Below, one piece after another: positions 32,094 through 55,359 of a stretch of DNA of 64,000 bases. Position numbers and translations under genes: made by a program. Within the stretch, counting starts at the first letter, position 1, and each line of letters opens with the position of its first letter. The notes beneath the pieces are model-generated. The model saw only the letters and a list, made by a program, of their open reading frames with translations, had not been told where the DNA came from and did not search any database. The DNA is from Leptospira kmetyi serovar Malaysia str. Bejo-Iso9 (GTDB taxonomy: Bacteria > Spirochaetota > Leptospiria > Leptospirales > Leptospiraceae), in the NCBI RefSeq assembly GCF_000243735.2, contig NZ_AHMP02000003.1, positions 1,141,001-1,205,000 on the forward strand, in the 5' to 3' direction.

Positions 32094-32534
<441 letters not shown>

Positions 32535-32596
32535 AAGATCCGTTTTTTCCGATTGCAGGAAACCAAACCGGGGTCAAATTAGAAACAGACCGAATT

Positions 32597-32797
32597 ATGA
32601 AACTGATTCTTTTTATTCTGATGACCTATCTAGTTTATCGTTTTCTTTCCCGATTTTTTACGAACCCTTCTACGCGTTCCGAACCTCAGTGGAAAACGTT
32701 TTATACGAACGTTCCCCCCACGGAACAACCTCCGCGCGAGAAAGATATTTCCGGCAAGGGTCGTGTGATCGATTCCGCTTCGTTGGGAGAAAAATGA
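32597..32797 (+). CDS. Small DUF4834-like membrane-anchored protein
   Basis: 66 aa with one N-terminal membrane helix (LILFILMTYLVYRFLSRFF) and a polar, proline-rich tail ending in KDISGKGRVIDSASLGEK. This short layout is seen in DUF4834 and similar anchor proteins. It overlaps the next gene by the ATGA at 32794-32797, so translational coupling to the lipoprotein is clear. Function unknown. Confidence 0.7.
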   Translation: MKLILFILMTYLVYRFLSRFFTNPSTRSEPQWKTFYTNVPPTEQPPREKDISGKGRVIDSASLGEK

Positions 32798-33309
32798 AAT
32801 ATTTCGCTTCGCGGATTTCTTGGTTTTTTCGCGTTCTCGCCTTCGGATTGTTATTCGTTTCGGCGACCGCCTGTTTCAAACCTACGGGAGAATTCGGCTG
32901 GGCCCTCCTCGACGAAGAGAAATTCGACGTTCTTGAAAAGAAAATCATGACCGTCGGAGAATATACGATCACAAGGGAGAATCTGATTTTTTCCGACGAC
33001 AAAACGATCCGTTATATTTATCGATTTTCCAGATCCGTTCCCGAAACCGCGGAAACCTACGTGAGTTTGAGCCGTTTTCAACTCGGATACAACGAGATGG
33101 ACGTTCTTAGAAAAAGACCGAACCCGGTTTCAAAAACCATCGAAGGTTCCTTTCAGGGTTTGAGTCCCGGAAAATATCTTTTGAAAGTGGCCTACGAAGG
33201 GGACGTGATCGACGAGGTGGAATTTTTGGTCCGCTCCGCGCAGACTCCGTATATGGAGGATTCCCCCTCTTCCCCCGCGGACGACGACATCGAAAAAGCG
33301 ATGAAGTAA
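32794..33309 (+). CDS. Hypothetical lipoprotein
   Basis: 171 aa from the ATG that overlaps the previous stop. The leader WFFRVLAFGLLFVSATAC ends in a lipobox (Cys27). The mature protein is predicted mostly beta, with segments GEYTITRENLIFSDDKTIRYIYRFSR and GLSPGKYLLKVAYEGDVIDEVEFLV, which resemble a carbohydrate-binding or Ig-like sandwich. The C-terminus is acidic (PADDDIEKAMK). I do not recognise a named family. It is coupled with the small anchor protein and convergent with the TPR gene. Confidence 0.75.
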   Translation: MKYFASRISWFFRVLAFGLLFVSATACFKPTGEFGWALLDEEKFDVLEKKIMTVGEYTITRENLIFSDDKTIRYIYRFSRSVPETAETYVSLSRFQLGYNEMDVLRKRPNPVSKTIEGSFQGLSPGKYLLKVAYEGDVIDEVEFLVRSAQTPYMEDSPSSPADDDIEKAMK

Positions 33310-33364
33310 ATAGAAACGGATCGCGGCGTTCCGGAGATCTATTCAAATATTATAAAATTCTAAA

Positions 33365-35398
33365 CTAAAGCGGTTCTCGTTTGATTCCGTCTTCGAGAAT
33401 CTTGTTGATCCGATCTATGTTTTTCAAAGAAAGATTGATTTCGATCGGGTTTCCGATCTTCACGATGTCCTCGTAGATTTTTCTCGCGGAAAGAAAATCC
33501 TTTTCCTCTTCCAAAAGAACTGATAATTTTTTCATCGCAAGAGTCACCGGTGTGGAATTCAATTTGGTTCTCGCCACTCCGAGACGGCTCGTGGATTCCT
33601 GAAAATCCAAATCCTTGAGACGGTATTGGGCCATGACGGAATCGTCCGTTCTTTCCAAAAGATTTCTTTTGATCGCGAGCGTTTCCTTTTTGAGGGCCGC
33701 GTTTTTGATTTCTTCGTTTTTGTAAATTTCGCGAAGTCTTTCATAGGATTTGATCGCCGAGTTTAGGGAGAATTTTTCCTCTTGGCGCTTTCTATGATAC
33801 GCGTATAACTTCGAAGTTCCGTATTCCGCGAGAAATTCCTGACGATTCAATTCGCAGACATCCGCAAAGGAAAGATTGGAAGTTTCGGGGTTCGGTTTTT
33901 CCTTCAACCAAATTCCGTAATACAAGGCAGCGCGTTCCAAGTCCCCGGTTCTGTTTTCAAAAAAGGAACCGAGTTCGTATGTGAACGGAATTTTCTTTTT
34001 GGAATCGGTTTCCGCCTTGTAATAGAGTTCGTAAAAGGAAGAAGCCAAAACGTTTTGTTTCAATTCGGTATAAAGAGAAGCGATCGAAAAATAAACTTCG
34101 GCGAGTTTCGATTCTTCCGTTTTTTCGGCGCGTGCGAGATCCAAATACTTTTTATAAAAGTCGATCGCCTTCGCTTTTTTACCAGAAGACTTGAGTTCCT
34201 TGGCGAGATCCAAAACCGGTTCCTTCATCGTAGGATCGAGTTTGCTCGCCAATTCCCAGAGCGCGGCGGTCGCGTAAAAGTCCGTATTGCGTTTATAATC
34301 GAAAAGAACAAAGATCCCGGTTCCGGCGATTCCCAAGTTGTTTACGACTTTCAGTCTTTCTTTGTTTTCGTTCTCCGCTTGTTTAACGAGATTCGCCAGA
34401 TAATAAACGACTTCGGCGTCTTCTTTGGATTTTTTCTTTCGGAAGTTTTCATACGAACCCGATTTGGAATCGTCGTATTCCTTTTGTTTATTCTTCAGAT
34501 CGTTTTCCGATTGGGAAATTCTTTCCTTAAACGCGGGAAGTTCGCCTGCGTTTAACGTTCTTTCCGTCGTTTGTCCGTTTTGCCCGCGTTCGGTGATTTT
34601 CGTTTCCCTTCCTCGAACGAGATTCGCTTCGAAAAGATGAAAGAAGTCCTTGGAATCCTTCAAATCCTTTTTCGATTTTTCCAAATTCTCCAAAGAACGT
34701 TTGTGGGAAAGAGCCGCTTGTTTTTCGGAAGGATCGAAAATTTCGACGAGTCTTCTTTCGTCCAAAAATTCCTCTTCCGAATGGGAAAAGTCGCGATAAC
34801 GAAGAGCGGCTAACGCGGATTCGACGGCCTTCGCGTTTTGTTTTTTCTTGTCGTATTCCCTGGAAAGAAGCATGTGAAGATCGAACAAAATCGGAGAATC
34901 CCTCATCATACCGGAAGGCGTGAGTTTTGAGAACATGTTTAGAATCAGAAGACGGATCGTGTTTCGGTTGGTCTTCTCGTCGAAGATCTTACCGAGTCTT
35001 TTTTCCTCTTCGATTCTTCTCGAGTCGATAAACTGGGAATAATATTGTCCGAGTACTTTTTGGATTTCGGAAATCGCATCCTTGGAAGGATCTTGGAGGG
35101 ATTGTTTGAGATCGTTTAAGTTTTGTTCGGTGATTTTTACCGAAGGAGGATCGTATAAATTTTTGGAATCGTATCTTCGATCCTGTTCGTCCGCAGAAAT
35201 AGAAAATGCCCCGGCAAACGCGAGGCATACGAAAAAAAGAATTCCGAAAACGTTTGGGAGAAAGGAATTTAAAAAGCCGAACCGGCTTTGGACAAAACCG
35301 AAAGCGCGTTCAAAGAAAAACTTCGGAAGCCGACCGATTCCATCGGAAACGTTTCGATCGGGTCTTCGATTTCGAGAATTTCTTTTTTCATCCGACAT
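33365..35398 (-). CDS. Large TPR-like exported or membrane-anchored protein
   Basis: 677 aa. A basic leader is followed by one hydrophobic stretch ([24 protein letters not shown], about residues 45-68), a signal anchor or late signal peptide. The rest is helical: coiled-coil-rich to about 330, then TPR-like repeats ([90 protein letters not shown]). A scaffolding role in the periplasm is likely. The start at 35396-35398 overlaps the cheW stop by 11 bp; an internal start would shorten the leader. Conservation across Leptospira cannot be judged here. Confidence 0.75.
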   Translation of the reverse strand: MSDEKRNSRNRRPDRNVSDGIGRLPKFFFERAFGFVQSRFGFLNSFLPNVFGILFFVCLAFAGAFSISADEQDRRYDSKNLYDPPSVKITEQNLNDLKQSLQDPSKDAISEIQKVLGQYYSQFIDSRRIEEEKRLGKIFDEKTNRNTIRLLILNMFSKLTPSGMMRDSPILFDLHMLLSREYDKKKQNAKAVESALAALRYRDFSHSEEEFLDERRLVEIFDPSEKQAALSHKRSLENLEKSKKDLKDSKDFFHLFEANLVRGRETKITERGQNGQTTERTLNAGELPAFKERISQSENDLKNKQKEYDDSKSGSYENFRKKKSKEDAEVVYYLANLVKQAENENKERLKVVNNLGIAGTGIFVLFDYKRNTDFYATAALWELASKLDPTMKEPVLDLAKELKSSGKKAKAIDFYKKYLDLARAEKTEESKLAEVYFSIASLYTELKQNVLASSFYELYYKAETDSKKKIPFTYELGSFFENRTGDLERAALYYGIWLKEKPNPETSNLSFADVCELNRQEFLAEYGTSKLYAYHRKRQEEKFSLNSAIKSYERLREIYKNEEIKNAALKKETLAIKRNLLERTDDSVMAQYRLKDLDFQESTSRLGVARTKLNSTPVTLAMKKLSVLLEEEKDFLSARKIYEDIVKIGNPIEINLSLKNIDRINKILEDGIKREPL

Positions 35399-35852
35399 TG
35401 CTTCCTAGTTCGGCCAATTCTTCCGATCCCAAAATCTTTTCCACGTCTATGATTATGATAAATCGATCGTCTTTCTTTCCGATTCCGGTGATATATCTTC
35501 CCGAAATTCCTTTGACCGAAGGAGGCGGAGGATTGATGGATTCCGGCGGAAACAAAACCACGTTCGCCACCTTGTCCACGATGATTCCCACGGATTGTCC
35601 GTTGACCTTGACTACGATCGCACGATCGTATTCCACTTCCCCGTCTCTGGGAACGGTGAGTTTGACGGCAAGATCCACCATCTTGACCACCTTACCCCGG
35701 ATATCCATGATCCCCGCAAAATAACTTTTTGCTTTGGGAATTCGGATTAAATTGCTGATCTTGATGATCTCGTCCACGAGAGAAATCGGAATCGCGTATT
35801 CCTCGTCTCCCAGACTGAAAAGAATGTATTGGTGGTCGATTTCGGATGACAT
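35388..35852 (-). CDS. cheW: CheW chemotaxis coupling protein
   Basis: 154-aa adaptor that links chemoreceptors to CheA. Seen: [53 protein letters not shown], and [14 protein letters not shown], the standard two-barrel layout, plus [10 protein letters not shown] at the end. There is a short extra C-terminal tail. It lies 8 bp after the membrane protein gene and overlaps the TPR gene by 11 bp, so the three form a minus-strand operon outside any chemotaxis cluster. Leptospira carries several CheW paralogues, so its array assignment is open. Confidence 0.92.
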   Translation of the reverse strand: MSSEIDHQYILFSLGDEEYAIPISLVDEIIKISNLIRIPKAKSYFAGIMDIRGKVVKMVDLAVKLTVPRDGEVEYDRAIVVKVNGQSVGIIVDKVANVVLFPPESINPPPPSVKGISGRYITGIGKKDDRFIIIIDVEKILGSEELAELGSNVG

Positions 35853-35857
35853 GATTT

Positions 35858-36598
<741 letters not shown>

Positions 36599-36699
36599 AC
36601 CGATTGTATCGGTCGATTCGGAAATGGGCTTAACAGTCCTATGATGTCTCTAGCTTGATTCCGGGACGAACGCCCGGAGAAGGAAGGAGGATCTACGGA

Positions 36700-36792
<93 letters not shown>

Positions 36793-36794
36793 TC

Positions 36795-39923
<3,129 letters not shown>

Positions 39924-39931
39924 GGAAGAGA

Positions 39932-40402
<471 letters not shown>

Positions 40403-40610
40403 CGGAATTGACCATGCTCTGCGAGAGGTATTCACGTTCAAGCAGAAATAAATATTAATCTCCGTCTCGAAAGACGGGCGCAAACCCTAACCGATTTCCA
40501 AAAAAAATGCAAGGAAAGAATCGTAGTATTTTCCATTTTTTTTCGGATTCCCAGAAAAACCGAAAATTTTCTTCTTAGAAAAAGAACTAAGAACCTGCGG
40601 AGCGAAATCT

Positions 40611-41334
40611 TTGAAAATCAAACTGAGCGTAAACATCAATAAAGTCGCAACCCTTCGAAATTCGAGAGGCGGGAATATTCCGGATCTTTTGTATTTTGCC
40701 GATCTCGTTCTGAAAGCCGGGGCTCAGGGAATCACGGTGCATCCGAGAGAAGACGAAAGACATATCCGCAAAGACGACGTGTTCGCTCTGAAAGAATTTA
40801 TCGATTCCTACAACCGAAAAAATCAAACCGAAATCGAATACAATATCGAAGGAGAACCCTCCCCTCGTTTTTTGGATTTGGTTTTAAAAACGAAACCGGA
40901 TCAGGCTACCTTGGTTCCGGTGACTCCGGGTGAAATCACTTCGGATCACGGATTCGATTTCGAAAAGGACATGGACGTTCTTCAAGAATATTCTAAAATT
41001 CTAAAAAAGGAAAAAATACGCGTTGCTCTTTTTGTGGAAACCGATCTGAAAAATCTAAAACTCGCGTCCCGATCCGGGGCCGATCGTGTGGAATTTTATA
41101 CCGGTCCGTTCGCGGAAGAATTCGATCGTTCTCCTTCCGCCGGAAAAGAATGTTTTGAAAACCGTTTTGTTCCCGCGGCGCAAGAAATTCTCGGCCAAAA
41201 AATGGGAATCAACGCAGGTCACGACTTGGATCATTGGAATCTAAAAGTTTTTTCCAAACTCCCCGGTCTTCAGGAAGTTTCCATCGGTCACAGATTGATT
41301 TCCAGAGCGCTCGAAACCGGAATCGATCGAAGCG

Positions 41335-41363
<29 letters not shown>
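40611..41363 (+). CDS. pdxJ: Pyridoxine 5'-phosphate synthase
   Basis: 250-aa TIM barrel that condenses 1-deoxyxylulose 5-phosphate with 3-amino-2-oxopropyl phosphate to pyridoxine 5'-phosphate. Seen: [70 protein letters not shown], and [13 protein letters not shown]. It starts with TTG at 40611 because GGAG lies eight bases upstream; no ATG is available in frame before the conserved start. Its 3' end overlaps the convergent lipoprotein gene by 29 bp. Confidence 0.93.
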
Positions 41364-42309
<946 letters not shown>

Positions 42310-42313
42310 GAGT

Positions 42314-44134
<1,821 letters not shown>

Positions 44135-44135
44135 T

Positions 44136-45734
<1,599 letters not shown>

Positions 45735-45882
45735 ATTCCGAAAACGCGGAAATTCAGAAAGTTCGAACGTGCGCGTTTCGCCCAAACCGCGGAACTCGCG
45801 ACTCCCGCGATTCTCGCCTTTAAAAGAAGTATTTTAAGATTTTAGAATATTCTTTTTTAAGAATGTATTTCTCGAAACGTTT

Positions 45883-47445
<1,563 letters not shown>

Positions 47446-47606
47446 AGCAGCACCAAAAGATTACGAATTTCTAACCAATCTACTTTAGCTGTCAAACCGA
47501 ATATGAGATTTCGCTCACATTTACGGTTCGATCCGATGTTCACCCAACTCTTTTGAAGATCCGATCCGCGCGTTCTCGGTTTTGAAAGGAGAAGCGCCAA
47601 ATCAAA

Positions 47607-47636
47607 ACCGCCTTCTGTCGATCAGGCGGTCTTTTT
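47607..47636. terminator. Bidirectional hairpin terminator after the DUF1566 lipoprotein
   Basis: ACCGCCT (47607-47613) pairs with AGGCGGT (47624-47630) over ten bases. On the plus strand CTTTTTAT follows; on the minus strand TTTTGATTT follows. It lies 41 bp beyond the lipoprotein stop at 47677, so it probably ends the upstream OMP-lipoprotein transcript. Confidence 0.7.
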
Positions 47637-47676
47637 ATATTTTTAGAAACTGAAGTTAGTTACTTCAGCGATTTTG

Positions 47677-48360
47677 TTACGGGAGATTTCTCACACAACG
47701 AACGAAGTAACGGCTCGTTTTTGCGAACGTAGTATCATCGCCGAAATGCGTAGCTCCGAAATTCACGGCGCGCGCCGTATCGACCGCGCCTTCTTTCGCC
47801 CAAGAAGACCAGTAGTAGTCTTCCACTGTATTCGGAAACTTTAATAGAAGAGCGTTCAAACTTCCCGATCCGGTCAAAGCCTTGAGCTCCGCAAAACTTG
47901 GAAGTCTCCAATCCGAACGACCCGCCGTACGATCGGATGCGCAGGAAGTGTAAGCCTCGCTGGTTCCGGTAAAACCGGGAGTTTGTCCCACGAGCACGGG
48001 AGGCAACGCGATGGTGTTACAATCGTTTAAGTTCAAGGAACAATACTGGAGCAAAGTGGCTCCGTATCTTCCGATCACGGTGGATGTGTTGTTGATTCCT
48101 TCGCAATCGTAAGTTCCGTTCTGCCCCACTCTCAAAACCTGTCCTTGAGAACAGATCTTCCACATAAGCCCAGTTACGTTATTCGAAATCGTTCCGGAAG
48201 CGGGATCGGCCACATACGGGCTGAAAAAAATCATTCCCGCAAGAAGAACCTTGGAATCCTCGTTGATAAAGCCCAGAGTCGTATCGTCCGGTTTCTCCTC
48301 GCAGTTTGCGAAAAGAGAAAGTGCGATACTGAGTATTAGAATATTCTTATATTTTTTCAT
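47677..48360 (-). CDS. DUF1566 (Lcl C-terminal) domain lipoprotein
   Basis: 227 aa. The leader IALSLFANC ends in a lipobox (Cys20). After about 45 residues comes the DUF1566 domain: ATGLMW-type [49 protein letters not shown] and YFVRCVRN at the end. The fold is related to C-type lectins and FGE-sulfatase modifying domains. Six cysteines probably form disulfides. It starts 13 bp after the second Omp85-like gene, so the two are cotranscribed. It may bind a glycan at the surface; ligand unknown. Confidence 0.85.
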   Translation of the reverse strand: MKKYKNILILSIALSLFANCEEKPDDTTLGFINEDSKVLLAGMIFFSPYVADPASGTISNNVTGLMWKICSQGQVLRVGQNGTYDCEGINNTSTVIGRYGATLLQYCSLNLNDCNTIALPPVLVGQTPGFTGTSEAYTSCASDRTAGRSDWRLPSFAELKALTGSGSLNALLLKFPNTVEDYYWSSWAKEGAVDTARAVNFGATHFGDDTTFAKTSRYFVRCVRNLP

Positions 48361-48373
48361 GATTTCGATTTCC

Positions 48374-49921
48374 TCAGAAAATGTGGTTAAAGTTCATAAA
48401 TATCTGTTTGTCCTCTTTGGAAACCGCGTAGTCCAACATAAGGATCGTACTTTGGTTCCATGCGATTCTAAATCCCATACCTCGGGAATATTTATAATCC
48501 TTGAGTCCCACGTTATGCTCATCGTCCCAAACACGACCGAAATCCATAAAAGGAACGAGGTTTAATGCGAAGTGTTGTCCGGCGACCGTAAAATCGAAAA
48601 ACTTCCAACGCACTTCTACGTTCCCCCATCCCATCGCCTTACCGGCAAAACGATCTTGTTTGTAACCGCGTAGAGTTCTCAGACCTCCGAGACCGGTGAT
48701 CCCGCCTTCGGTGGACCAAAGGTTTCTGTATTCGAAGAACGGAGCGTCCCCGTCCGTCATTCCGAAAGCTCCGCGGCCCGCGATTACCAGTTTATCAAAG
48801 GTTTTTGGAAACGGACTGTAGAATACTTTCATTTGAGTGAAATATTTCGAGTATTGAAAGTCGGAACCCAAGGACTTTGCGACCTTCTCATACGTCGCTT
48901 CCAAGAAAACGCCTCGGTTCGGATCCGGCTCCAAGTCGCGCGTATCCAATACCAAACCGAAACGGACGGAGTTTACGTTTCCTCCGTTGGCGCCGATGAT
49001 TCTTCCCGCTTGCGCGTCCTCGGTCACTTTCGTCTTTCCTGCGGGAGCCAATCCCGAATTGCTGAAAGGAGTTCCATCCGTCAAAGGATCCGTACTTTTT
49101 ACGAACTGACCGTCAAACGTCTTTACGATGTTCTGCGAAACGCGAAGTCCCGCAACCATCCGAACCAAACCGCCGAAAAAGATATGCTCGCCGCTGACGT
49201 TTGCCTGTGGAGAACGGATATCGTATCGGTTGTACATCCGATCCGTTACGCGAAACGCGTCGTTCGTAGGAAATCCGGAATAATTATTTCCTTGAAATTC
49301 AACGGGATCTCCGGGACCGCCGGGTCTAGTAAAATAAATGTTCTTCTCCCGATCGTGATACGTCGCGTTTCGTACGACTTCGCCGCCGGGTTGATTTCTT
49401 TCCTGATAAGAAAGAGTTTCGAGAGATTTCTCGCCGATCCCGTAGTAAAGGGTGTTCGGGTTCGTATCATAGATCAAATCCCCGCGCAATCTCCACTTGG
49501 TATCGAAGATATAGGGAGCGTCGAAGCTGACGTCCTGATACTGTCTGTTTTTGGTGGTGTTAAAATACTGAGCAAACATCCGAAAACGATAAGGAGCGTA
49601 TTCGAAAAATGGATCGGACTTCTTTCCGTTGTTGATGAGGAACACCCGCACACCGTAACCCACGCCCACGTTCGGGTCGGAATTCAAAAGAGGAAGCCCT
49701 GTCGGGAACCAACCTTCTTTCTTTTTACAAATGTCTTCGGGTCTCAAACGTCTCATTTCCGAGATTTCGAACGGTAAATCCGTTCTTGGCTTTCGATTGC
49801 TATAATCGACAAACGCCAACTTGGAACAGTCCTCTTTGTCTTGCGCATAGACCGAACCCGCGGTTAAGGTCAGAGCGAACAGACAAGTTGCAATACTTAC
49901 GAGTTTCAGAAATTTCTTCAT
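48374..49921 (-). CDS. Omp85-like outer-membrane beta-barrel protein (copy 2)
   Basis: 515 aa from the ATG at 49919-49921; AGGAA with four to six bases spacing decides this start over an open extension. Signal peptide [23 protein letters not shown]. The barrel matches copy 1 at many points: [91 protein letters not shown] and NFNHIF at the end. The DUF1566 lipoprotein follows 13 bp later, and copy 1 about 230 bp beyond that. Confidence 0.87.
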   Translation of the reverse strand: MKKFLKLVSIATCLFALTLTAGSVYAQDKEDCSKLAFVDYSNRKPRTDLPFEISEMRRLRPEDICKKKEGWFPTGLPLLNSDPNVGVGYGVRVFLINNGKKSDPFFEYAPYRFRMFAQYFNTTKNRQYQDVSFDAPYIFDTKWRLRGDLIYDTNPNTLYYGIGEKSLETLSYQERNQPGGEVVRNATYHDREKNIYFTRPGGPGDPVEFQGNNYSGFPTNDAFRVTDRMYNRYDIRSPQANVSGEHIFFGGLVRMVAGLRVSQNIVKTFDGQFVKSTDPLTDGTPFSNSGLAPAGKTKVTEDAQAGRIIGANGGNVNSVRFGLVLDTRDLEPDPNRGVFLEATYEKVAKSLGSDFQYSKYFTQMKVFYSPFPKTFDKLVIAGRGAFGMTDGDAPFFEYRNLWSTEGGITGLGGLRTLRGYKQDRFAGKAMGWGNVEVRWKFFDFTVAGQHFALNLVPFMDFGRVWDDEHNVGLKDYKYSRGMGFRIAWNQSTILMLDYAVSKEDKQIFMNFNHIF

Positions 49922-50208
49922 GGATTTCCTGTTTCTATATTTCAGAACAAAACGGAAACGGTTCGGGGACATACTGTCAATAGGATTTTTCCAAGAATTG
50001 GGAAATACGTTAGGAAAACTAGGGTCGAATTCCAGTTATTCATAACAATTGGTATAATACCTTGGAAAAGAGGAAACATCGAATATGACGCTGCGATTCC
50101 AATCTGATTTCGTTTCATTCCCTTCTGAAATAAGATGTTTCCAAAGCGAACGCGCGTTTACCGAAGCCCGTCTCGCATCTCAAAAAATAAGGGAGAATCA
50201 AACCCGAC

Positions 50209-50838
50209 CTAAGAAGAACGTTTTTTCAGTTTTCGATGGGCTCGTATGAATTCTTTCGGATTGAGATATCCTTTCGGGTTCCGATCGTAGCCCGGACCCG
50301 TGGGAAGAAAAAAATCCTCTCTCAACTCGAAGTGAAGATGAGGTCCGTAACGCCCGTCGGCGTCTCCGATTCTTCCGATTTTATTTCCTCTTCGGATCTT
50401 ATCTCCCGAAACGACGTTCATCTTCGAAAGATGCGCGTATAAGGAATTGACCCACTTTCCGTTCGGAAGTTGATGTGTGATGATGATTACGTTTCCCCAA
50501 CCCGGTCCTTCTTTTCCCGCGAACTTTACGATCCCGTGCGATACGGAATAAACAGGATCTCCGTAGTCGTTTCGTCCGGCCGCGTTCCAGTCTTCGCCGA
50601 GATGAAAATTCTTTCCAAAAGGTTGTTTGTCTATGTAACCCTTTGCGTTTGGTTTTCCAACGGGAAAATCGAATCCGTCGGAAAGATATTCCGGATGTTC
50701 GAGGAAGAATTTCTTCGCGTCTTCCAAGTCGAGTTCGTTTTGGGAATCGGATTCTCCAAGTATCGCAGAATACCTTCCTACGAAAAAATTCAGCACGATC
50801 AAAACTGATATAAAAGTGATTCGATACGTCGGTTTCAT
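50209..50838 (-). CDS. M23-family (LytM) metallopeptidase
   Basis: 209 aa with an N-terminal membrane helix or uncleaved signal (ITFISVLIVLNFFVG). The catalytic zinc site is complete: HLGEDWN supplies the first His and Asp, LYAHLSKM and HLHFEL supply the last histidines. The domain has GDADGRYGPHLHFE. It is probably periplasmic and cuts peptidoglycan cross-links. The ribosome site is weak. It stands between the OMP operon and the divergent ankyrin gene. Confidence 0.9.
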   Translation of the reverse strand: MKPTYRITFISVLIVLNFFVGRYSAILGESDSQNELDLEDAKKFFLEHPEYLSDGFDFPVGKPNAKGYIDKQPFGKNFHLGEDWNAAGRNDYGDPVYSVSHGIVKFAGKEGPGWGNVIIITHQLPNGKWVNSLYAHLSKMNVVSGDKIRRGNKIGRIGDADGRYGPHLHFELREDFFLPTGPGYDRNPKGYLNPKEFIRAHRKLKKRSS

Positions 50839-51095
50839 TAGGTCACTGATTCATCCGTGTAAATAATATCAGAATACGAATCCGCCGTATCTTCATTTCT
50901 ACTGAATTTAGAATCGAATCGAATTGAACCGAAAAGAAAATACCTTTCTCGATGGGAGAAGAAAAAATTCATAACAAATTGTTTCATCCCAGAAAATACT
51001 TCCTAATAGTTTTACCAATCCATGAATAATTGCGGACAACGTTCCTTCTGCATTGACAAAAAAGAAACATTTGAAAAATAAACAAGTAAAACGCT

Positions 51096-52394
51096 ATGAA
51101 ACACAAATTTCTAATTTTTACGATGCTTATCTTTCTAAGTGATTCCTCGTCATCCGTATTCGGTAAAAACACCGGTTCCAAGAATTCGGATAAGAATTCA
51201 AAAGCTTTTTATTATGCGATCAGCGATGGAAACCTGAACGAGGTAAAGTCGATGATTCAGGAAGGTGCGAATGCAAATAAGGCATTCGAATTTGAAAAGA
51301 AGATTACTCCTTTGGGACTTGCAACTCTCAAAGGGCACACGGAAGTTATGAAACTTCTCATTGAAAACGGTGCAAAAGTAGACTATAAGAATAGCAAATC
51401 CGACCTTACTCCGCTGATGATCGCGACGGGAAACGAACAAGCGGATGCTCTTAAAATTCTCATTTCTAAAGGAGCGAAAGTTGATTTTAGAGAAACGAAA
51501 TCAGACCTTACGGCATTGATGTACGCGGTCGAAACAAAGAAATATGGAATCGCAAAACTTTTGATTGAAAGCGGAGCGGATATTAATGCGAAATTAGACC
51601 ATTACGACGCGGTGATGACTGCCGCAATAAGAGAAGACGGCGATGAAGACTTTATCGCATATCTTATCGAAAAAGGCGCGAATGTAAACGGGATCAACGA
51701 CAAAGGCGGATCTCTGTTATCCAAAGCGGTCCAGTTCGGTCTTATAAAGACCGTTTCCCTCATGATTCAAAAAGGTGCGAACGTGAATTTCGGTTTGGAA
51801 TCGAACGAGTTTTCTTATCCAATCGCTCTCGCCGTTTCCCATGGAAATTTAGATCTTGTAAAAATATTAATCGAAAACGGAGCGCAAATCAATGTAAAAC
51901 CGGGAAGAGTAGCCCCGCTTTTACTCGCGAGCCATTCCAATCATCCGGCAATCGTCAAATACCTCGCAAAAAAAGGAGCGGACGTGAATTTTATCTCTAC
52001 GGTGAACGCCGGGAATATCACGGCTCTTGAACTTGCTTGTTCCAGCAATTTCACGGAAGTCGTCGAAGAGCTTTTGGACCACGGAGCGAATCCGAATATT
52101 TCCAGTCAGAAAGATGGGCGAACTCCTTTGTTCTTTGCCGCAGTCGAAGGGAATAACGATATCATTAAGTTACTGTTAAACGAAGGCGCCGATGTTAACG
52201 TCAGATCCAAATCGGGATTTACCGCTTTGTTTGACGCGGTCGGCTTCGGAAAAATCGAAACGGTAAAACTTTTAATCAAGAAAGGAGCCGACGTAAACGT
52301 GGTAGATCTCGACGGAGATACGCCGCTCAAGGTGGCAATTCATCGTAAATTTACGGACATAGAAACTCTGTTACGGGAGAACGGGGCTAAATAA
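51096..52394 (+). CDS. Exported ankyrin-repeat protein
   Basis: 432 aa. A signal peptide (KFLIFTMLIFLSDSSSSVFG) leads to about eleven ankyrin repeats from residue 40 to the end. The signatures repeat as VMKLLIENGAKVDYKN, ALKILISKGAKVDFRE, IAKLLIESGADINAKL, TVSLMIQKGANVNFG, LVKILIENGAQINVKP, IVKYLAKKGADVNFIS, VVEELLDHGANPNIS, IIKLLLNEGADVNVRS and TVKLLIKKGADVNVVD. The repeats are close to consensus and no catalytic domain is present. The ATG at 51096 has a poor ribosome site. It could be a periplasmic scaffold or a secreted binding protein. Confidence 0.88.
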   Translation: MKHKFLIFTMLIFLSDSSSSVFGKNTGSKNSDKNSKAFYYAISDGNLNEVKSMIQEGANANKAFEFEKKITPLGLATLKGHTEVMKLLIENGAKVDYKNSKSDLTPLMIATGNEQADALKILISKGAKVDFRETKSDLTALMYAVETKKYGIAKLLIESGADINAKLDHYDAVMTAAIREDGDEDFIAYLIEKGANVNGINDKGGSLLSKAVQFGLIKTVSLMIQKGANVNFGLESNEFSYPIALAVSHGNLDLVKILIENGAQINVKPGRVAPLLLASHSNHPAIVKYLAKKGADVNFISTVNAGNITALELACSSNFTEVVEELLDHGANPNISSQKDGRTPLFFAAVEGNNDIIKLLLNEGADVNVRSKSGFTALFDAVGFGKIETVKLLIKKGADVNVVDLDGDTPLKVAIHRKFTDIETLLRENGAK

Positions 52395-52487
52395 TCTTTC
52401 TTATTTTAGAAATAATTTCGGATTCGCAAAGAAATATTAAAAATAATTTCCGGCGAATCCGATTTCAAAAATCGATCGAAGTCTCGA

Positions 52488-54447
<1,960 letters not shown>

Positions 54448-54451
<4 letters not shown>

Positions 54452-55245
54452 GAGGCTAACACCGATTCCTTTTTGGCTTCGGAAGAAAGACTCCCGTCCA
54501 AGGACTTCTTTTCTCGTTCCATCGTTTCGTGGATGAAATCCTTAAATTCTTCCCAAGTTTCGTATTTCGTTGGATCGTAGGTTCCGATCTGTTTGTAAGC
54601 GACGACAAATCCCTTCTCCAAGGTTTGATAACCGGTAAGTCCCGATTTCAAAACGACGACGACGGGGATCTTATTCTCCCAAGCGAGTTTGATCATTCCC
54701 TTTTGCATCGGTTGGATTTCTTCGCTGTAAGAATTATGACCTTCCGGATATACGATAAACGAAGCGTCGCTCAACCCTTTGAGAAGATTTCTTACGGAAA
54801 CGGCAATCGTCGCGGCCTTAGAGGATTCGAAAACCTGAGAACCCATCGCCTTCATCCACCAATACGCGATCAGAGTTTTTTTGATCACTTGGTTGGCGAG
54901 ATACGGTTTGTTGATCACGAGGCAATCGTATGGGAAGTCGAGTTCGTTTACGTGGTTCACAAAGATCATGTGACCTTTGGCGGGAATTTGAAATTCTCCG
55001 ATTCTTAAAAAACGGGTTCCGCTCATCCAGCGAATCGCATCTCCCCAAACCGCGGAGCCTTTTAGAAAAGCGGCGTTCTTTCTTTTTTGATTTCCGATCA
55101 ACGCGAAAAACAAGCCCGCGACCAAACTGGGAAACGCAAAACTGAATACGAGCGGAAGTGTGATTAAATAGGTTTTAAGAACGAGCCTACGATAAGATTT
55201 CGGAAAGCGGCCCAATCGACTTTCCATAAATTTCAATGGGTTCAT
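54448..55245 (-). CDS. PlsC-like 1-acyl-sn-glycerol-3-phosphate acyltransferase family
   Basis: 265 aa. An N-terminal hydrophobic helix pair (TLPLVFSFAFPSLVAGLFFALI) anchors it. The acyltransferase motifs are present: NHVNELDFP for HX4D, and VYPEGHNSYSEE for the phosphate site, with VVVLKSG as the fourth block. PlsC-like enzymes make phosphatidic acid; a role in another acylation is possible because the family is broad. It is first in the operon with biotin carboxylase and carrier protein, linking acyl-CoA supply with lipid assembly. A terminator is present 50 bp upstream of it. Confidence 0.82.
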
Positions 55246-55260
55246 CGGAAGCTATCTTCC

Positions 55261-55292
<32 letters not shown>

Positions 55293-55298
55293 ATAAAG

Positions 55299-55326
55299 AA
55301 AAAGCCCGCGGGTCGCGGGCTTTTTT
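55299..55326. terminator. Bidirectional intrinsic terminator
   Basis: AAAAAGCCCGCG-GGT-CGCGGGCTTTTTT forms a strong GC stem of seven or more pairs with A and T tracts on both sides, so it works on both strands. For the minus-strand gene ending at 55360 the stem lies 34 bp beyond the stop and is followed by CTTTTTCTTT. Confidence 0.9.
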
Positions 55327-55359
55327 GTTACCGAACACGATTCAGAAGTTCGTTGGAGA

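Noticed and set aside
47446..47676. tRNA or small RNA gene
   Set aside because: No cloverleaf or conserved T-arm GTTCGA pattern; the hairpin there is explained as a terminator.
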